Assembly: GCF_013839445.1 (NCBI RefSeq)
Contig: NZ_JACDIT010000001.1
Location: forward strand, 186,001-250,000
Length of the DNA stretch: 64,000 nt
Direction: 5' to 3'
Origin: Chthonobacter albigriseus
Lineage (GTDB): Bacteria > Pseudomonadota > Alphaproteobacteria > Rhizobiales > Pleomorphomonadaceae
This document shows positions 48,400 through 58,948 of the stretch, piece by piece. Positions within the stretch are counted from its first letter, which is position 1; each line of letters opens with the position of its first letter. The position numbers were made by a program, and so were the translations under genes. Below the pieces are notes generated by a model, which made no database searches, had not been told where the DNA came from, and was given only the letters and a program-made list of their open reading frames with translations.

Positions 48400-50250
48400 T
48401 CAGCGGCGCCCGAACAGGCGCTCGATGTCCTGCAGCTTCAGTTCGATGAACGTCGGGCGTCCGTGGTTGCACTGTCCGGCGGCGGGGGTCGCCTCCATTT
48501 CCCGCAGAAGTGCGTCCATTTCCTCCGGTTTCAGGCGTCGGCCCGCCCGCACGGAGCCGTGACAGGCCATGGTCGCGGCGACATGATCGAGCCGCTCGCG
48601 CAGGCGGGTCGCCTGATCCCACTCGGCCAGGTCATCCGCAATGTCACGGACCAGTCCGCCGACGTCCGTGCGGCCGAGCAGCGCCGGGACTTCCCGGATC
48701 GCGACGGCGCCGGGGCCGAAGCTCTCCAGCACCAGGCCGAGCTCGGCGAGTTCTTCGGCGCGCTCCAGAAGCCGGTCGGCATCCTCCTCCGGCAGGTCGA
48801 CGATCTCCGGGATCAGCATCAGCTGGGTGGCGACGCGGCCCTCCAGTTCCTTCTTCAGCCGCTCGTAGACGAGCCGCTCATGGGCGGCGTGCTGGTCGAC
48901 GATGACCAGTCCCTCCGCGGTCTGGGCGACGATGTAGGTCTCGTGGATCTGCGCGCGCGGTGCGCCGAGCGGTCGGGCGGTGCGGTCGGGCGGCAGGTCG
49001 GCCGCGTTCGCGCGGCTGTCGGCCGAAACGGAATTCGTCACCGCCTCGAAGCTCGCCTGCGCATTGTCGGAGAAGCCGAAGGGCCGCGGCGGGGGGGCGT
49101 CGTCCTCCAGCGGACGGTCCGGCGCGTTGCGCCAGTCGAAGGCCGCCGGCCGCTCCGCAAAGGACGCGCTCGACGACCAGGTCTGCCGCCGGGTTGCACT
49201 GAGGACGCTGTCGGCAAGGGCGTCCAGCGTCGCACCGGCATGCGTGGTGGAGGCCTTGGCGGTCACCGCCGCATGCGCCTGCCGAAGCGCGCCGACGATC
49301 AGGCCGCGCACCAGCCCGGGGTCGCGGAAGCGTACATCGGCCTTCGACGGGTGGACGTTGACGTCGACCTCGTGCGGGTCGAGGTCGACGAAGAGCACCG
49401 CGGCGGGGAAGCGGTCGCGGGCCATCACGTCCGCATAGCCGGCCCGGATGGCGCCGAGCAGCAGCTTGTCGCGCACCGGGCGGCCGTTGACGAAAACGAA
49501 CTGGCTGAGCGCGTTGGCCTTCTGGAAGGTGCCGAGGCCGGCGAGGCCGGTCAGGCGCACGCCTTCGCGCAGGGCATCCAGGGGGATGGCGTTCTCGGTG
49601 AATTCGCGGCCCATCACCTGTGCGATCCGCTCGACGAAGGCCCCAGCACCGACCCCGGGCAGGTCGAGCGGCGAGCGGTCGGACCCCGACAGCTGGAAGC
49701 GCACGGCCGGGTGCGCGAGCGCTAGGCGCTTGACGATCTCCGTCACGGCGCCGGCCTCGGCACGGTCGGACTTCAGGAACTTGAGGCGAGCCGGCGTCGC
49801 GAAGAAGAGGTTGCGAACCTCGATCCGGGTGCCCCTGGTCAATCCCACCGGTCGGGCGTCGCCCTTCTCGCCGCCGGAGACGGAGAGCGTCCAGCCGTGC
49901 GGTTCGCTCTCGTGGCGGGTCTCGATCGCCAGTTCCGCCACCGAGCCGATCGAGGGAAGCGCCTCGCCCCGGAACCCGAGCGTGCGGATGTCGAGGAGGT
50001 CGTCCTCCTGGAGCTTGGAGGTGCAGTGCCGCTCCACCGCCAGGAGGAGGTCGGCGCGGCTCATGCCGCAGCCGTCGTCGGTGACTCGGATCAGCGTCTT
50101 GCCGCCGCCGGCCGTCACGACCTCGACGCGGCGGGCGCCGGCGTCGATGGCGTTCTCGACGAGTTCCTTCACCACGCTCGCCGGCCGTTCCACGACCTCG
50201 CCGGCGGCGATGCGGTTGATGGTGCCTTCTGAAAGTTGACGGACGGCCAT
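48400..50250 (-). CDS. mutL: DNA mismatch repair protein MutL
   Basis: MutL couples MutS mismatch detection to strand removal. The 616-residue protein has the GHKL ATPase ([36 protein letters not shown]). The C-terminal domain has the endonuclease motif [12 protein letters not shown], so this MutL should nick DNA itself, as expected where MutH is lacking. It is divergent from the HAD gene at 50360, and its stop lies 135 bases beyond the chemoreceptor start. Confidence 0.97.
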   Translation of the reverse strand: MAVRQLSEGTINRIAAGEVVERPASVVKELVENAIDAGARRVEVVTAGGGKTLIRVTDDGCGMSRADLLLAVERHCTSKLQEDDLLDIRTLGFRGEALPSIGSVAELAIETRHESEPHGWTLSVSGGEKGDARPVGLTRGTRIEVRNLFFATPARLKFLKSDRAEAGAVTEIVKRLALAHPAVRFQLSGSDRSPLDLPGVGAGAFVERIAQVMGREFTENAIPLDALREGVRLTGLAGLGTFQKANALSQFVFVNGRPVRDKLLLGAIRAGYADVMARDRFPAAVLFVDLDPHEVDVNVHPSKADVRFRDPGLVRGLIVGALRQAHAAVTAKASTTHAGATLDALADSVLSATRRQTWSSSASFAERPAAFDWRNAPDRPLEDDAPPPRPFGFSDNAQASFEAVTNSVSADSRANAADLPPDRTARPLGAPRAQIHETYIVAQTAEGLVIVDQHAAHERLVYERLKKELEGRVATQLMLIPEIVDLPEEDADRLLERAEELAELGLVLESFGPGAVAIREVPALLGRTDVGGLVRDIADDLAEWDQATRLRERLDHVAATMACHGSVRAGRRLKPEEMDALLREMEATPAAGQCNHGRPTFIELKLQDIERLFGRR

Positions 50251-50359
50251 GGGGTCCTCGATTGGCCGGCGATCATGGCGGATTCGCGGGCCGCATGAAA
50301 CAACCCTCGGCCTTCTCCGGACTTGACGTCGGAGGCCCCCGCCCCTATCGCCTCGTCAT

Positions 50360-51226
50360 ATGCAGACCGTACCCTTCGTCACCGGGCTTTCGGCCCTCGC
50401 GCCGCGCATCGACGGCATCATCTGCGACGTCTGGGGCGTGCTCCACAACGGCGTCGTCGGCTACGGCGAGGCAGCGAACGCGTTGCAGCGCTTCCGCGAG
50501 ACGACCGGCCGGCCGGTCGTGCTGCTCACCAACGCGCCGCGTCCGGCCTTCGAAATCGAGAAGATGCTGGCCCGCTTCGGCATCGCCCGCGACGCCTATG
50601 ACACCATCGTCACATCCGGTGACGTGTGCCGGACGCTCCTCAAGCGCGAGGGCGATCGGGGCGCCTACCACATCGGGCCCGGCCGCGACCTGCCGCTGTT
50701 CGACGGGCTCAAGCTCCGGCTGGTTCCGCGCGAGGACGCCGACCTCGTCGTCTGCACCGGCCTGTTCGACGACGACACGGAAACGGCGGAGGACTATCGC
50801 GCGAGCTTCGAGGGGCTGATCCGGCGGGGCCTGACCTTCGTCTGCGCCAACCCGGACATCGTGGTGGAGCGGGGCGACCGGCTCGTCTATTGCGCCGGGG
50901 CGCTCGCCCAGCTCTATGCGGAGATGGGCGGCGACGTCGTGCTCGTCGGCAAGCCGCACAAGCCGGTCTATGACGTGGCGATCGAGACGTTGGAGGAATT
51001 GGCGGAACACCCGGTCGCCCGGGACCGCATCCTGGCGATCGGCGACGCGCTGCCGACCGACGTGCGTGGCGGTTGGGGCCAGGGGCTGCAGGTGCTGCTG
51101 GTGACCGCCGGCATCCACGCGGCGGATTTCGGGCCGGCGGACCATCCGGACCCGGCGCTGGTCGCCAAGCGGCTGGCGATCGAGGGGATCGCCGTCACCG
51201 CGGCCATCCCCCGACTTGCCTGGTAG
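50360..51226 (+). CDS. HAD hydrolase of the TIGR01459 type
   Basis: The 288-residue protein belongs to HAD subfamily IIA: motif I is IICDVWGVLHNG, motif II is VLLTNAPRP, and motif III is ILAIGDALPTDVRGG. The Trp in motif I and the cap domain between motifs II and III are typical of the alphaproteobacterial TIGR01459 group, whose substrate is unknown. It converges on cheZ, with 9 bases between the stops. Confidence 0.92.
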   Translation: MQTVPFVTGLSALAPRIDGIICDVWGVLHNGVVGYGEAANALQRFRETTGRPVVLLTNAPRPAFEIEKMLARFGIARDAYDTIVTSGDVCRTLLKREGDRGAYHIGPGRDLPLFDGLKLRLVPREDADLVVCTGLFDDDTETAEDYRASFEGLIRRGLTFVCANPDIVVERGDRLVYCAGALAQLYAEMGGDVVLVGKPHKPVYDVAIETLEELAEHPVARDRILAIGDALPTDVRGGWGQGLQVLLVTAGIHAADFGPADHPDPALVAKRLAIEGIAVTAAIPRLAW

Positions 51227-51235
51227 AGACGTTTC

Positions 51236-51871
51236 TCAGAAGTACGCGTCGATGTCGTTCTGGCTGACGCCTTCGCCCTTGTGCTGCGGACCGTGCAGGA
51301 TCAGCTCGCGGCGACGGCGCTCCTCGGCCGTCTCCTCCTTGGGTGCGTCCTCGATCTTCATGATCTTCAGCTTGTCGACCAGACGCGAGATGCGCTCGTC
51401 GAGGTGACTGAGCGTCTGCACGACCTTGGAGATGCGCTGGCCGGTGATGTCCTGGAAGGAGCAGGCCTCGAAGATGGCGACGATCTTCTCGTTGACCGTG
51501 TTCTGATAGCCTTCCACATCGGCGGGATCGGCGCCCATGATCTCCTCGGCCGCCGACATGATGGTGTTGGTGGCGTCCTCGGTGGCCTCCACGATGGCGT
51601 CAAGTTCACGCCCCGCGGCCGGGATCCTGTCCTGGCGGACGTCCGCCAGTTGAAGTTCGGAGAGTTCCGTCTTCATCGACGAGATCTCCCGCGCCATCTC
51701 GCCGAGTTCCGTGTAGATGGAGTTGTCCAACGTCTTGAAGAAAGACTGGAAGGACTCAGCCATGATCTCGGCCAGGCGCATAACATCATCCAGCGAGACG
51801 TCATCGCTCTTGCGCTCGTTGCGCAAGTAGTCGATGACGCGGGCCGCGTGCTCCGCCGTCATGGTGCTCAT
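51236..51871 (-). CDS. cheZ: CheZ-type protein phosphatase
   Basis: CheZ speeds dephosphorylation of phospho-CheY and resets motor bias. The 211-residue protein is mostly long helices. The active-site stretch CSFQDITGQRISKVVQTL carries the Asp and Gln that act in catalysis, and the extreme C-terminus (SQNDIDAYF) is the CheY-binding peptide. The start at the ATG at 51871 was chosen over a second ATG 9 bases on. It follows cheY by about 110 bases on the same strand. The longer upstream frame overlaps cheY and is not coding. Confidence 0.92.
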   Translation of the reverse strand: MSTMTAEHAARVIDYLRNERKSDDVSLDDVMRLAEIMAESFQSFFKTLDNSIYTELGEMAREISSMKTELSELQLADVRQDRIPAAGRELDAIVEATEDATNTIMSAAEEIMGADPADVEGYQNTVNEKIVAIFEACSFQDITGQRISKVVQTLSHLDERISRLVDKLKIMKIEDAPKEETAEERRRRELILHGPQHKGEGVSQNDIDAYF

Positions 51872-51981
51872 AGACGCAATTCCCCGTTCGGACCCGACGC
51901 GTTGCGGCGACGGCTCCCTCTCCTCACCTGCATTGAACGAGACGGTCGGGGCCGCGTACGTCCCCGGCTTGTCCCTTGTCG

Positions 51982-52365
51982 TCAGACGCCGAACACCGCC
52001 TCGATCTTGCCCTTCAACGTCTGTGCGTTGAACGGCTTCACGATGTAGTTGTTCACGCCTGCCTTCTTGGCGGCGATGACGTTCTCGGTCTTGGATTCGG
52101 CCGTCACCATGATGAATGGCGTCTTGGCCAGACCGGTGTCGGCGCGCACCTGCTTGAGGAGCTCGTAGCCGGTCATCGGCTCCATGTTCCAGTCCGAGAT
52201 GACCAGGCCGTATCTGCGCTCGCGCATCTTGCCCAGGGCTTCCGTGCCGTCGGCAGCCTCGTCTACGTCCTCGAAGCCGAGCTGCTTCAGGAGGTTCCGA
52301 ATGATTCGGATCATGGTCTTGTAGTCGTCGACCACGAGAACCGGGATCGAGGTGTCCAGGGCCAT
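51982..52365 (-). CDS. cheY: Chemotaxis response regulator CheY
   Basis: The 127-residue single receiver domain binds the flagellar switch when phosphorylated. It has the acidic pair Asp13-Asp14 (LVVDDYKTM), phosphorylated Asp58 (ISDWNMEPMTG), Thr88 (IMVTAESKTE) and Lys110 (NYIVKPFNA). It stands upstream of cheZ, and the chemoreceptor gene lies about 4 kb away. No cheA or cheW is in the window. Confidence 0.95.
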   Translation of the reverse strand: MALDTSIPVLVVDDYKTMIRIIRNLLKQLGFEDVDEAADGTEALGKMRERRYGLVISDWNMEPMTGYELLKQVRADTGLAKTPFIMVTAESKTENVIAAKKAGVNNYIVKPFNAQTLKGKIEAVFGV

Positions 52366-52383
52366 CGTCTACTCCAAACAGGC

Positions 52384-52399
52384 CTCGTCGCGCGACGAG
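52384..52399. repeat. Perfect 16-bp palindrome upstream of cheY
   Basis: CTCGTCGCGCGACGAG is its own reverse complement and lies about 20 bases before the cheY start, in its presumed leader. It could be an operator or a chance CG-rich palindrome; no T-tract accompanies it. Confidence 0.35.
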
Positions 52400-52652
52400 A
52401 GCGACGCGGCGACAATCATTTCGTGAGGTCTGCGGCAAATCCCCGAAACCGGTGACTTCCCGCTCTCAGGATTGAAGCTACCTCACGGACCTGAAAAGTC
52501 AGTTAATCCGTGATCTTCCCGACCGCCCGGACCCTCATGACGTGCTTCAACGAATTGTTCACCTTGTCGCAGCGACCATCGGTTACCTTGCGTAGGCGGG
52601 GAAACCCGGGCACTTCCTTGATCCAGATTTCTACTGCTGAAGGAAGAGGACA

Positions 52653-53117
52653 ATGGCATTTCACGAGATCACGGCCTATTGCTTCGAAGATCTCAGTGTC
52701 GGTATGCGCGAGACCTATCTGAAGACCGTTCTGGACAGTGACGTGATCGGCTTTGCCCAGATCTCCGGCGATCGCAACCCGATCCACCTGTCCGAGCACT
52801 TCGCCGCCCGCACCCGTTTCGGCGGGCGGATCGCCCACGGCCTCTACACCGCCAGCCTGATCTCGGCCATTCTCGGCATGCGGCTGCCCGGACCTGGCGC
52901 CGTCTACCTCTCGCAGACGCTGAAATTCAAGGCGCCGGTGCGGATCGGCGACGTGATCGAGGTGTCGGTGGAGGTCGTCGAACTCATCGAGAAGGGCGCG
53001 CGGGTGCGGCTGGCCTGCGAGGCGCGGGTCGACACCAACGTGGTGCTGGAGGGCGAGGCGGTGGTGATGGTGCCGCGCAAGGCGGACCTGCCGGCCGGCG
53101 CGCTGCTCCCGGGATGA
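52653..53117 (+). CDS. MaoC-type (R)-specific enoyl-CoA hydratase
   Basis: The 154-residue hot-dog-fold protein has the hydratase 2 motif GDRNPIHLSEHFAARTRFGG, with catalytic Asp and His, followed by RIAHGLYTASLISAILG. Such enzymes hydrate trans-2-enoyl-CoA to (R)-3-hydroxyacyl-CoA for polyhydroxyalkanoate or fatty acid routes. A GGAAGAGG ribosome site precedes the ATG. It is followed on the same strand by ribF 78 bases later. Confidence 0.92.
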   Translation: MAFHEITAYCFEDLSVGMRETYLKTVLDSDVIGFAQISGDRNPIHLSEHFAARTRFGGRIAHGLYTASLISAILGMRLPGPGAVYLSQTLKFKAPVRIGDVIEVSVEVVELIEKGARVRLACEARVDTNVVLEGEAVVMVPRKADLPAGALLPG

Positions 53118-53195
53118 CCTTGCTGCTGCCGACTTGACCTTGCGACGACTTCCCGGCACGGTCCCGCCCGATCGTTTCCCTTCCCCCAGGCGTTC

Positions 53196-54179
53196 ATGTC
53201 CGGCAGTCCTTCCTTTGTTTCGGCCCGGTTTCCGGACATTCCCTCCGGCCTTCTCGGCGGTGTCGTCGCGATCGGAAACTTCGACGGGATGCATCGCGGG
53301 CACCAGGCGGTGCTAGCGGCCGCCATGGATCGCGCCGCGGAGGCCGACGGTCCAGCGGTCGCGCTGACGTTCGAGCCCCACCCGCGCGAGGTCTTCCGAC
53401 CGGACGAGCCGGTGTTCCGTCTGACGCCGCCTGCCGCGAAGGCCCGCGTCGCGGCTGCGCTCGGTCTCTCCGGGCTCGTCACCGTGGACTTCACGCGCGA
53501 CTTCGCCGCCCGTTCGGCCGACGCCTTCGTGTCGGAGGTGCTCGTCGGAGCGCTCAAGACCAAGGGCGTGACGGTCGGCTGGAACTTCCATTTCGGCAAG
53601 GGCCGGGCCGGTACGCCCGCCATGCTGTTCGGCGAAGGCGAACGGCTGGGCTTTGCGGTCGACGTGGTGGAGGCCTTCACCGACGAGGGCGGCGAGGCGG
53701 TTTCCTCCAGCCGCATCCGCTCCCTGCTCGCCGACGGCCTGATCGGCGAAGCGGCGGGGCTGCTCGGCTATCGCTGGTTCTTCGAGGCCGAGGTGGTCCA
53801 CGGCGACAAGCGCGGGCGGACGATCGGCTATCCTACCGCCAACATGCGCCTGCCCGCGTCGGTCCGGTTGGCGCACGGGATCTATGCCGTCGCCATCGAA
53901 CTCGACGGCGAGCGTCACCACGGCGTCGCCAGCTTCGGCCGCCGTCCCACCTTCGACAACGGCGCGCCGGTGTTCGAAACCTTCGTTTTCGACTTCACAG
54001 GCGACCTCTACGGCAAGACGGCAGTCGTCACGCCGGTCAGCTACCTCCGTCCGGAGATGCGCTTCGACAGCGTCGAGGCGCTGATCGCGCAGATGGACCA
54101 GGACAGCGCCGAAGCCCGCGCCATCCTGCAGACCGCCCAACCGCTGACACCGCTCGACCGCGCGCTGCTGTTCGGGTGA
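53196..54179 (+). CDS. ribF: Bifunctional riboflavin kinase / FAD synthetase
   Basis: RibF makes FMN and then FAD. The 327-residue protein has an N-terminal nucleotidyltransferase domain with GNFDGMHRGHQAVL (HxGH-like) and GWNFHFGKGRAGTPAML, then a kinase domain with GRTIGYPTANMRLP and a SFGRRPTFDNG stretch. It starts 78 bases after the maoC-like gene and converges on the RES toxin gene with 3 bases between the stops. Confidence 0.96.
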   Translation: MSGSPSFVSARFPDIPSGLLGGVVAIGNFDGMHRGHQAVLAAAMDRAAEADGPAVALTFEPHPREVFRPDEPVFRLTPPAAKARVAAALGLSGLVTVDFTRDFAARSADAFVSEVLVGALKTKGVTVGWNFHFGKGRAGTPAMLFGEGERLGFAVDVVEAFTDEGGEAVSSSRIRSLLADGLIGEAAGLLGYRWFFEAEVVHGDKRGRTIGYPTANMRLPASVRLAHGIYAVAIELDGERHHGVASFGRRPTFDNGAPVFETFVFDFTGDLYGKTAVVTPVSYLRPEMRFDSVEALIAQMDQDSAEARAILQTAQPLTPLDRALLFG

Positions 54180-54182
54180 GGG

Positions 54183-54668
54183 TCAGGTGAAGAGCGAACC
54201 GTCTGCCGGGTCGTGGATCCGCAACACGGTGATCGCGTCGGAATGCCGGTGAACCGGATTGATCAGGAAGTTGAACGCACCGATCCGTGCCGCGGACGGA
54301 ACCTTCAGCATCGCGCTGCGCCCGCTCGTCAGCCACGCGTCTCCGATCGGCTGGGAGTACTGCCACGTGCGCGGACCCGGCCCGGCCCAGTCCGAGGGAA
54401 GGACGGACACTTCGACCTCCTCCCGCGACACCGTTCGGGGCACACGGATCTCAAGCAGCTTGTAGCCGTCCGGGACGACGAACTCGGCGTTCGACAGACG
54501 CCTCTTCACCTCGTCGAATGCCGTTTGCGGTTCGTCGGCCGTATATACGATCGGCGTGCCGCGCGTGTGCCATCGACCGGCGGAGACAAGTCCGCCGCGA
54601 CCGCTCAGGTCCGTGTAGTTGGAATAACGCCAGACAAGGAGAATGAGGTCCTCAGGCTGCAATCCCAT
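54183..54668 (-). CDS. RES-domain toxin
   Basis: The 161-residue protein has the RES fold of the ADP-ribosyl/NAD-consuming toxins. Its conserved Arg-Glu-Ser positions are visible as WRYSNYTDLSGRGGLVSAGRW (Arg), TAFDEVKRRL (Glu) and the Ser near LTSGRSAMLKVPS. Family members deplete NAD+ in the host cell. It is the second gene of a pair, overlapping the antitoxin by 17 bases. GC content and codon use are lower than in surrounding genes, which suggests transfer. Confidence 0.88.
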   Translation of the reverse strand: MGLQPEDLILLVWRYSNYTDLSGRGGLVSAGRWHTRGTPIVYTADEPQTAFDEVKRRLSNAEFVVPDGYKLLEIRVPRTVSREEVEVSVLPSDWAGPGPRTWQYSQPIGDAWLTSGRSAMLKVPSAARIGAFNFLINPVHRHSDAITVLRIHDPADGSLFT

Positions 54669-55053
54669 GATCGATCCGCATCAGCATCTCTTCGACGAAT
54701 CGGGCACCCGTCTCCGTCGTAAGATATGCGAAGGGAGTACGACCATCCAGTTGTTCACTGGGAAGACGCAACCATAAAAAAGCCTTTTCGCGGTTTGCGA
54801 AGACCCGCTCGGCCAAGGCTACGATCCGGGCCAGCCTTACCGCACGGTCCGATTGCTCCGGGGACAGCCGGCCGTCGTCGTCCTGCCCGAGCCCAGATAC
54901 CGACAGCCCCACGATCCTGCTGATCTCGTCGGGTTTGACGCCGGCCGTCACCATGGACGCGACGATATTCGCCGGCAGTCGGAACGCGGCGGGATCGTCC
55001 GTCACCGTGAGCTCCGCAAGGGCTTCAATTCTCTTGAATTCGCTGGCGGCCAT
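54652..55053 (-). CDS. Xre/MbcA/ParS-type antitoxin
   Basis: The 133-residue protein has an N-terminal helix-turn-helix-like part (VASMVTAGVKPDEISRIVGLS) and a C-terminal toxin-binding domain of the DUF2384/MbcA type (ARIVALAERVFANREKAFLWLRLP). It neutralises the RES toxin by direct binding and probably represses the pair. It is the first gene of the operon, and its end overlaps the toxin start by 17 bases. Confidence 0.88.
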   Translation of the reverse strand: MAASEFKRIEALAELTVTDDPAAFRLPANIVASMVTAGVKPDEISRIVGLSVSGLGQDDDGRLSPEQSDRAVRLARIVALAERVFANREKAFLWLRLPSEQLDGRTPFAYLTTETGARFVEEMLMRIDHGIAA

Positions 55054-55424
55054 GTCTCATCCCGCAGTCCTGCCAAGGCGGCTTGCAACTGCCGCGGGCG
55101 CAAGCAGACTAGAACGACCGTGGTTACGGCTTCCTAAAGATAGGCCGGTCGGGCCTTTATGGCGAGTCCCCTGATCCGGACCTCCCCACTCCCGCCTTTA
55201 TTTCCCCGCTCGTTCCCGCTAGAACACCGCGCCATGTGCACACAGCCGGTGAACGCCTTGCCTTTGCTGCCTCTGGCGCGAATTAGCCGCCCGGCCTCGA
55301 CGCGTCGCGCCTGACCGGCGCGCCGTCGGGGTCCGGGAGTTGACGCCCGCTTGCGAAGGCTTTGCCGCGCGCTGCCGCCGCAAGGCCGAACCCGACACGA
55401 ATTTCCGAGCACCCGAGACCCGCC
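55054..55424. other. Divergent spacer between antitoxin and ileS
   Basis: This 371-base region serves as leader for ileS (plus) and promoter for the toxin-antitoxin pair (minus). Only a short 5-bp hairpin AGGCC/GGCCT (55142-55156) was seen. There is no T-box-like structure, and no credible gene. Confidence 0.5.
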
Positions 55425-58400
55425 ATGACCGACCGTCCCGAGACCCAGGGCCGCGACTATTCCGAAACGCTCTACCTGCCCAAGACCGAGTTTCCGATGC
55501 GCGCCGGCCTGCCGCAGAAGGAGCCGGCGCTGATCGAGCGGTGGGACCGGATGGACCTCTACCGCCGCCTGCGCGAAAGCGCGGCGGGCCGGGAAAAATA
55601 CGTCCTCCACGACGGCCCTCCCTACGCCAACGGCCACCTGCACATCGGCCACGCCCTCAACAAGATCCTGAAGGACGTGATCACCCGCTCCATGCAGATG
55701 CTTGGCAAGGACTCGAACTATGTTCCCGGCTGGGACTGCCACGGCCTTCCCATCGAGTGGAAGGTGGAGGAGAGCTACCGCGCCGCCGGCAAGAACAAGG
55801 ACGAGGTTCCGATCAACGACTTCCGCGCGGAATGCCGGGCCTATGCCGAGCACTGGATCGGCGTGCAGGCGGCCGAGTTCCGCCGGCTTGGCGTGGAGGG
55901 CGACTTCAAGCGCCCCTACACCACCATGGCCTTCGACGCGGAGGCGGTGATCGCCGAGGAGCTCCTGAAGTTCGCCACCTCCGGCCAGCTCTACCGCGGC
56001 TCCAAGCCGGTGATGTGGTCGGTGGTGGAGAAGACCGCGCTCGCCGAGGCGGAAGTCGAGTACCAGGACTACCAGTCCGACACGATCTGGGTGAAGTTCC
56101 CGGTGACGTCCGTGCGCGGCGTGCCGCGGGTGGTCTATGACGACGCCACTCCGGCGGAGAAGGCGCGCGCGGGCTGGCCGGCGCTTCTGGTCGGCGCGAA
56201 CGTGGTGATCTGGACGACCACGCCGTGGACGATTCCCGGCAACCGGGCGATCAGCTACAGCCACAAGATCTCCTACGGCCTCTACGAGGTCACCGACGCG
56301 TCGGAGAACAACTGGGCCAAGGTCGGCGACCGGCTGATCCTCGCGGACGCGCTCGCCGAGAGCGTCATGAAGCAGGCCAAGGTGACCAGCTTCGAGCGGC
56401 GCTCCGACATCTCGGCCGAGATGCTCCGCTCCATCGTCACCGCCCATCCGCTGCGGGGGCTCGACGGCGGCTACGGCTTCGACGTGCCGATGCTCGACGG
56501 CGAGCACGTCACCGACGACGCCGGCACCGGCTTCGTCCACACCGCGCCCGGCCACGGCCGCGAGGACTTCGAGATCTGGATGGACCAGGCGCGCAACCTC
56601 GCCGCCCGTGGCATCGACGTCACCATCCCCTTCACCGTGGACGACGACGGCTTCTTCACCAAGGACGCGCCGGGTTTCACCGGCAAGCGCGTGATCACCG
56701 ACAAGGGCGAGAAGGGCGACGCCAACCAGGCGGTCATCGACGCGCTGGCCGCTGCCGGCGCGATGGTGGCGCGCGGCCGCCTCAAGCACCAGTATCCGCA
56801 CTCCTGGCGCTCCAAGAAGCCGGTGATCTTCCGCAACACGCCGCAGTGGTTCATCCACATGGACCGCGACATCGCCGGCGAGGGCGACACATTGCGCGCC
56901 CGCTCGCTGAACGCGATTGACGCGACGCGCTTCGTGCCGGCGGCCGGGCAGAACCGCCTGAAGTCGATGATCGAGAACCGGCCGGACTGGGTGATGAGCC
57001 GCCAGCGGGCCTGGGGCGTGCCGATCGCGGTGTTCCGCAACACCGAGACCGGCGCCCTGATCCCCGGGCCGGAGTTCGACCGCAACGACGAGTACGTGGC
57101 GCGGCTTAAGCAGGCCTTCGCCGCGGAAGGCGCCGATGCGTGGTTCGCGGAGGGTGCGAAGGAGCGCTTCCTCGCCGGCTTCGTCAACGATCTCGCCGCC
57201 TGGGAACAGGTGCGCGACATCCTCGACGTCTGGTTCGATTCGGGCTCCACGCACGCCTTCTGCCTGGAGCACCGGCCGGACCTGAAGTGGCCCGCCGACC
57301 TCTACCTGGAAGGCTCCGACCAGCATCGCGGCTGGTTCCACTCCTCGCTCCTGGAAAGCTGCGGCACCCGTGGCCGCGCGCCCTACGACGCCGTGCTCAC
57401 CCACGGCTTCGTGCTCGACGAGGAAGGGCGCAAGATGTCGAAGTCGCTCGGCAACACGACGACCCCGCAGGAGGTCATCGAGAAGTCGGGCGCAGACATC
57501 CTGCGGCTCTGGGTGGTGTCGACCGACTATTCGGACGACCTCAGGATCGGCAAGAAGATCCTCGACACCAACACCGACGCCTACCGCAAGATCCGCAACA
57601 CGCTCCGCTGGATGCTCGGCACGCTCGCCCACTTCGACGGCACCGCCGTCGACGTGAAGGACATGCCGGAGTTGGAGCGGCTGATGCTGCACCGCTTGTC
57701 GGAGCTCGACGGCCTGGTCCGCCAGGCCTACCTCGACTTCGACTTCAAGCGGATCACCGCCCAGCTCATGCACTTCATGACGGTGGAGCTCTCCGCCTTC
57801 TACTTCGACGTCCGCAAGGACGCGCTCTACTGCGACGCGCCGTCGAGCGTGAAGCGGAAGGCCGCGCTCTACGTGGTCGACCGGCTGTTCGACTGTCTCG
57901 TGAAGTGGCTGGCGCCGATGCTTCCCTTCACCATGGAGGAGGCTTGGCTCGACCGGCATCCGGGTGACGACGTGTCGGTGCACCTGACGCTGTTCCCCAC
58001 GGTTCCGGCCGCGTGGCAGGACGCCGCCCTCGCCGAGAAGTGGGCGAAGATCCGCAAGGTCCGCCGCGTCGTCACCGGCGCGCTGGAGGTGGAGCGCGCC
58101 GCCAAGCGCATCGGCTCGTCGCTGGAGGCGGCTCCGGTCGTCCACGTCGCCGACCCGGATCTGTTTTCGGCATTGGACGGGCTCGACTTCGCGGAAATCT
58201 GCATCACGTCGCAAATCTCGGTGACCAGCGATCCCGCCCCGGCGGACGCATTCCGGCTCGACGATGTCGCCGAGGTCGCGGTGGTTCCGGGCCGTGCGAC
58301 CGGCACCAAGTGCGCGCGCTCCTGGAAGGTGCTGCCGGAGGTCGGGACCGACCCGGACTATCCGGATCTCACGCTCCGCGATGCGGCGGCGATGCGCGAG

Positions 58401-58433
58401 ATCGAGGCGCTGAGGAGCGCGGCGGCGGAATGA
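55425..58433 (+). CDS. ileS: Isoleucine-tRNA ligase
   Basis: This class I synthetase charges tRNA-Ile. The protein has 1002 residues from the ATG at 55425. The HIGH motif is HLHIGH (about 71-76), the editing domain occupies the middle, and the KMSKS motif starts at about residue 670 ([10 protein letters not shown]). The anticodon-binding domain and a C-terminal part with a modest cysteine count follow. An upstream in-frame start would add 21 residues with no conservation. It is coupled to lspA by an ATGA overlap, an order seen widely in proteobacteria. Confidence 0.97.
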   Translation: MTDRPETQGRDYSETLYLPKTEFPMRAGLPQKEPALIERWDRMDLYRRLRESAAGREKYVLHDGPPYANGHLHIGHALNKILKDVITRSMQMLGKDSNYVPGWDCHGLPIEWKVEESYRAAGKNKDEVPINDFRAECRAYAEHWIGVQAAEFRRLGVEGDFKRPYTTMAFDAEAVIAEELLKFATSGQLYRGSKPVMWSVVEKTALAEAEVEYQDYQSDTIWVKFPVTSVRGVPRVVYDDATPAEKARAGWPALLVGANVVIWTTTPWTIPGNRAISYSHKISYGLYEVTDASENNWAKVGDRLILADALAESVMKQAKVTSFERRSDISAEMLRSIVTAHPLRGLDGGYGFDVPMLDGEHVTDDAGTGFVHTAPGHGREDFEIWMDQARNLAARGIDVTIPFTVDDDGFFTKDAPGFTGKRVITDKGEKGDANQAVIDALAAAGAMVARGRLKHQYPHSWRSKKPVIFRNTPQWFIHMDRDIAGEGDTLRARSLNAIDATRFVPAAGQNRLKSMIENRPDWVMSRQRAWGVPIAVFRNTETGALIPGPEFDRNDEYVARLKQAFAAEGADAWFAEGAKERFLAGFVNDLAAWEQVRDILDVWFDSGSTHAFCLEHRPDLKWPADLYLEGSDQHRGWFHSSLLESCGTRGRAPYDAVLTHGFVLDEEGRKMSKSLGNTTTPQEVIEKSGADILRLWVVSTDYSDDLRIGKKILDTNTDAYRKIRNTLRWMLGTLAHFDGTAVDVKDMPELERLMLHRLSELDGLVRQAYLDFDFKRITAQLMHFMTVELSAFYFDVRKDALYCDAPSSVKRKAALYVVDRLFDCLVKWLAPMLPFTMEEAWLDRHPGDDVSVHLTLFPTVPAAWQDAALAEKWAKIRKVRRVVTGALEVERAAKRIGSSLEAAPVVHVADPDLFSALDGLDFAEICITSQISVTSDPAPADAFRLDDVAEVAVVPGRATGTKCARSWKVLPEVGTDPDYPDLTLRDAAAMREIEALRSAAAE

Positions 58434-58948
58434 CCGACGCCGCCGATGCCGCCGCGGGCGGGCGATTCGCCCGCCTCGGGCTCACCGTCGCCGCGGCCGG
58501 CGCTGTGCTCGACCAGGCGACCAAGCTCTGGATCATGCACGGCACGGACCTGCCCGACGGCGGGCAGATCTCCGTCCTGCCGGTGCTCGACCTGGTGCTC
58601 GCCTGGAACCACGGCATCTCCTACGGGCTGTTCCAGCAGGACGGCGCGCTCGGCAAGTGGCTCCTGATCGCCTTCACCTTCGTCGCCACGATCGTGCTCG
58701 GCGTCTGGATGCTGCGCACCGACCGGCGGCTGGTGGCAGTCAGCCTCGGGTTGATCGTCGGCGGGGCGGTCGGCAACCTGATCGACCGCGTGGTCTACGG
58801 GGCGGTGGTCGACTTCGTCTATTTCCACGTGCTCGACTTCAGCTGGTACGTGTTCAATCTGGCGGACACCTGGATCGTTGCGGGGGTTGTCGGGCTCCTG
58901 TATGACTCGTTCCGCCCCGGCCATACCGACGCCGCAAAGGGCCGCTAG
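58430..58948 (+). CDS. lspA: Lipoprotein signal peptidase (signal peptidase II)
   Basis: LspA cleaves signal peptides of prolipoproteins after lipid modification. The 172-residue protein has four membrane helices. The catalytic aspartates sit in [14 protein letters not shown] and [11 protein letters not shown]. Its start overlaps the ileS stop by 4 bases. The next gene encodes a lipoprotein, so its product is a likely substrate. Confidence 0.95.
   Translation: MTDAADAAAGGRFARLGLTVAAAGAVLDQATKLWIMHGTDLPDGGQISVLPVLDLVLAWNHGISYGLFQQDGALGKWLLIAFTFVATIVLGVWMLRTDRRLVAVSLGLIVGGAVGNLIDRVVYGAVVDFVYFHVLDFSWYVFNLADTWIVAGVVGLLYDSFRPGHTDAAKGR

Noticed and set aside
55054-55424. T-box leader for ileS
   Set aside because: No T-box sequence or specifier hairpin is seen, and T-boxes are not expected in alphaproteobacteria.
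55134-58214. Long open frame of 1026 codons on the strand opposite ileS
   Set aside because: It mirrors ileS in a high-GC gene; its translation is His/Arg/Val-rich, with no motifs. Similar mirrored frames opposite the EAL gene (15888-18806) and opposite the pseudouridine synthase (43217-46015) were dropped for the same reason.
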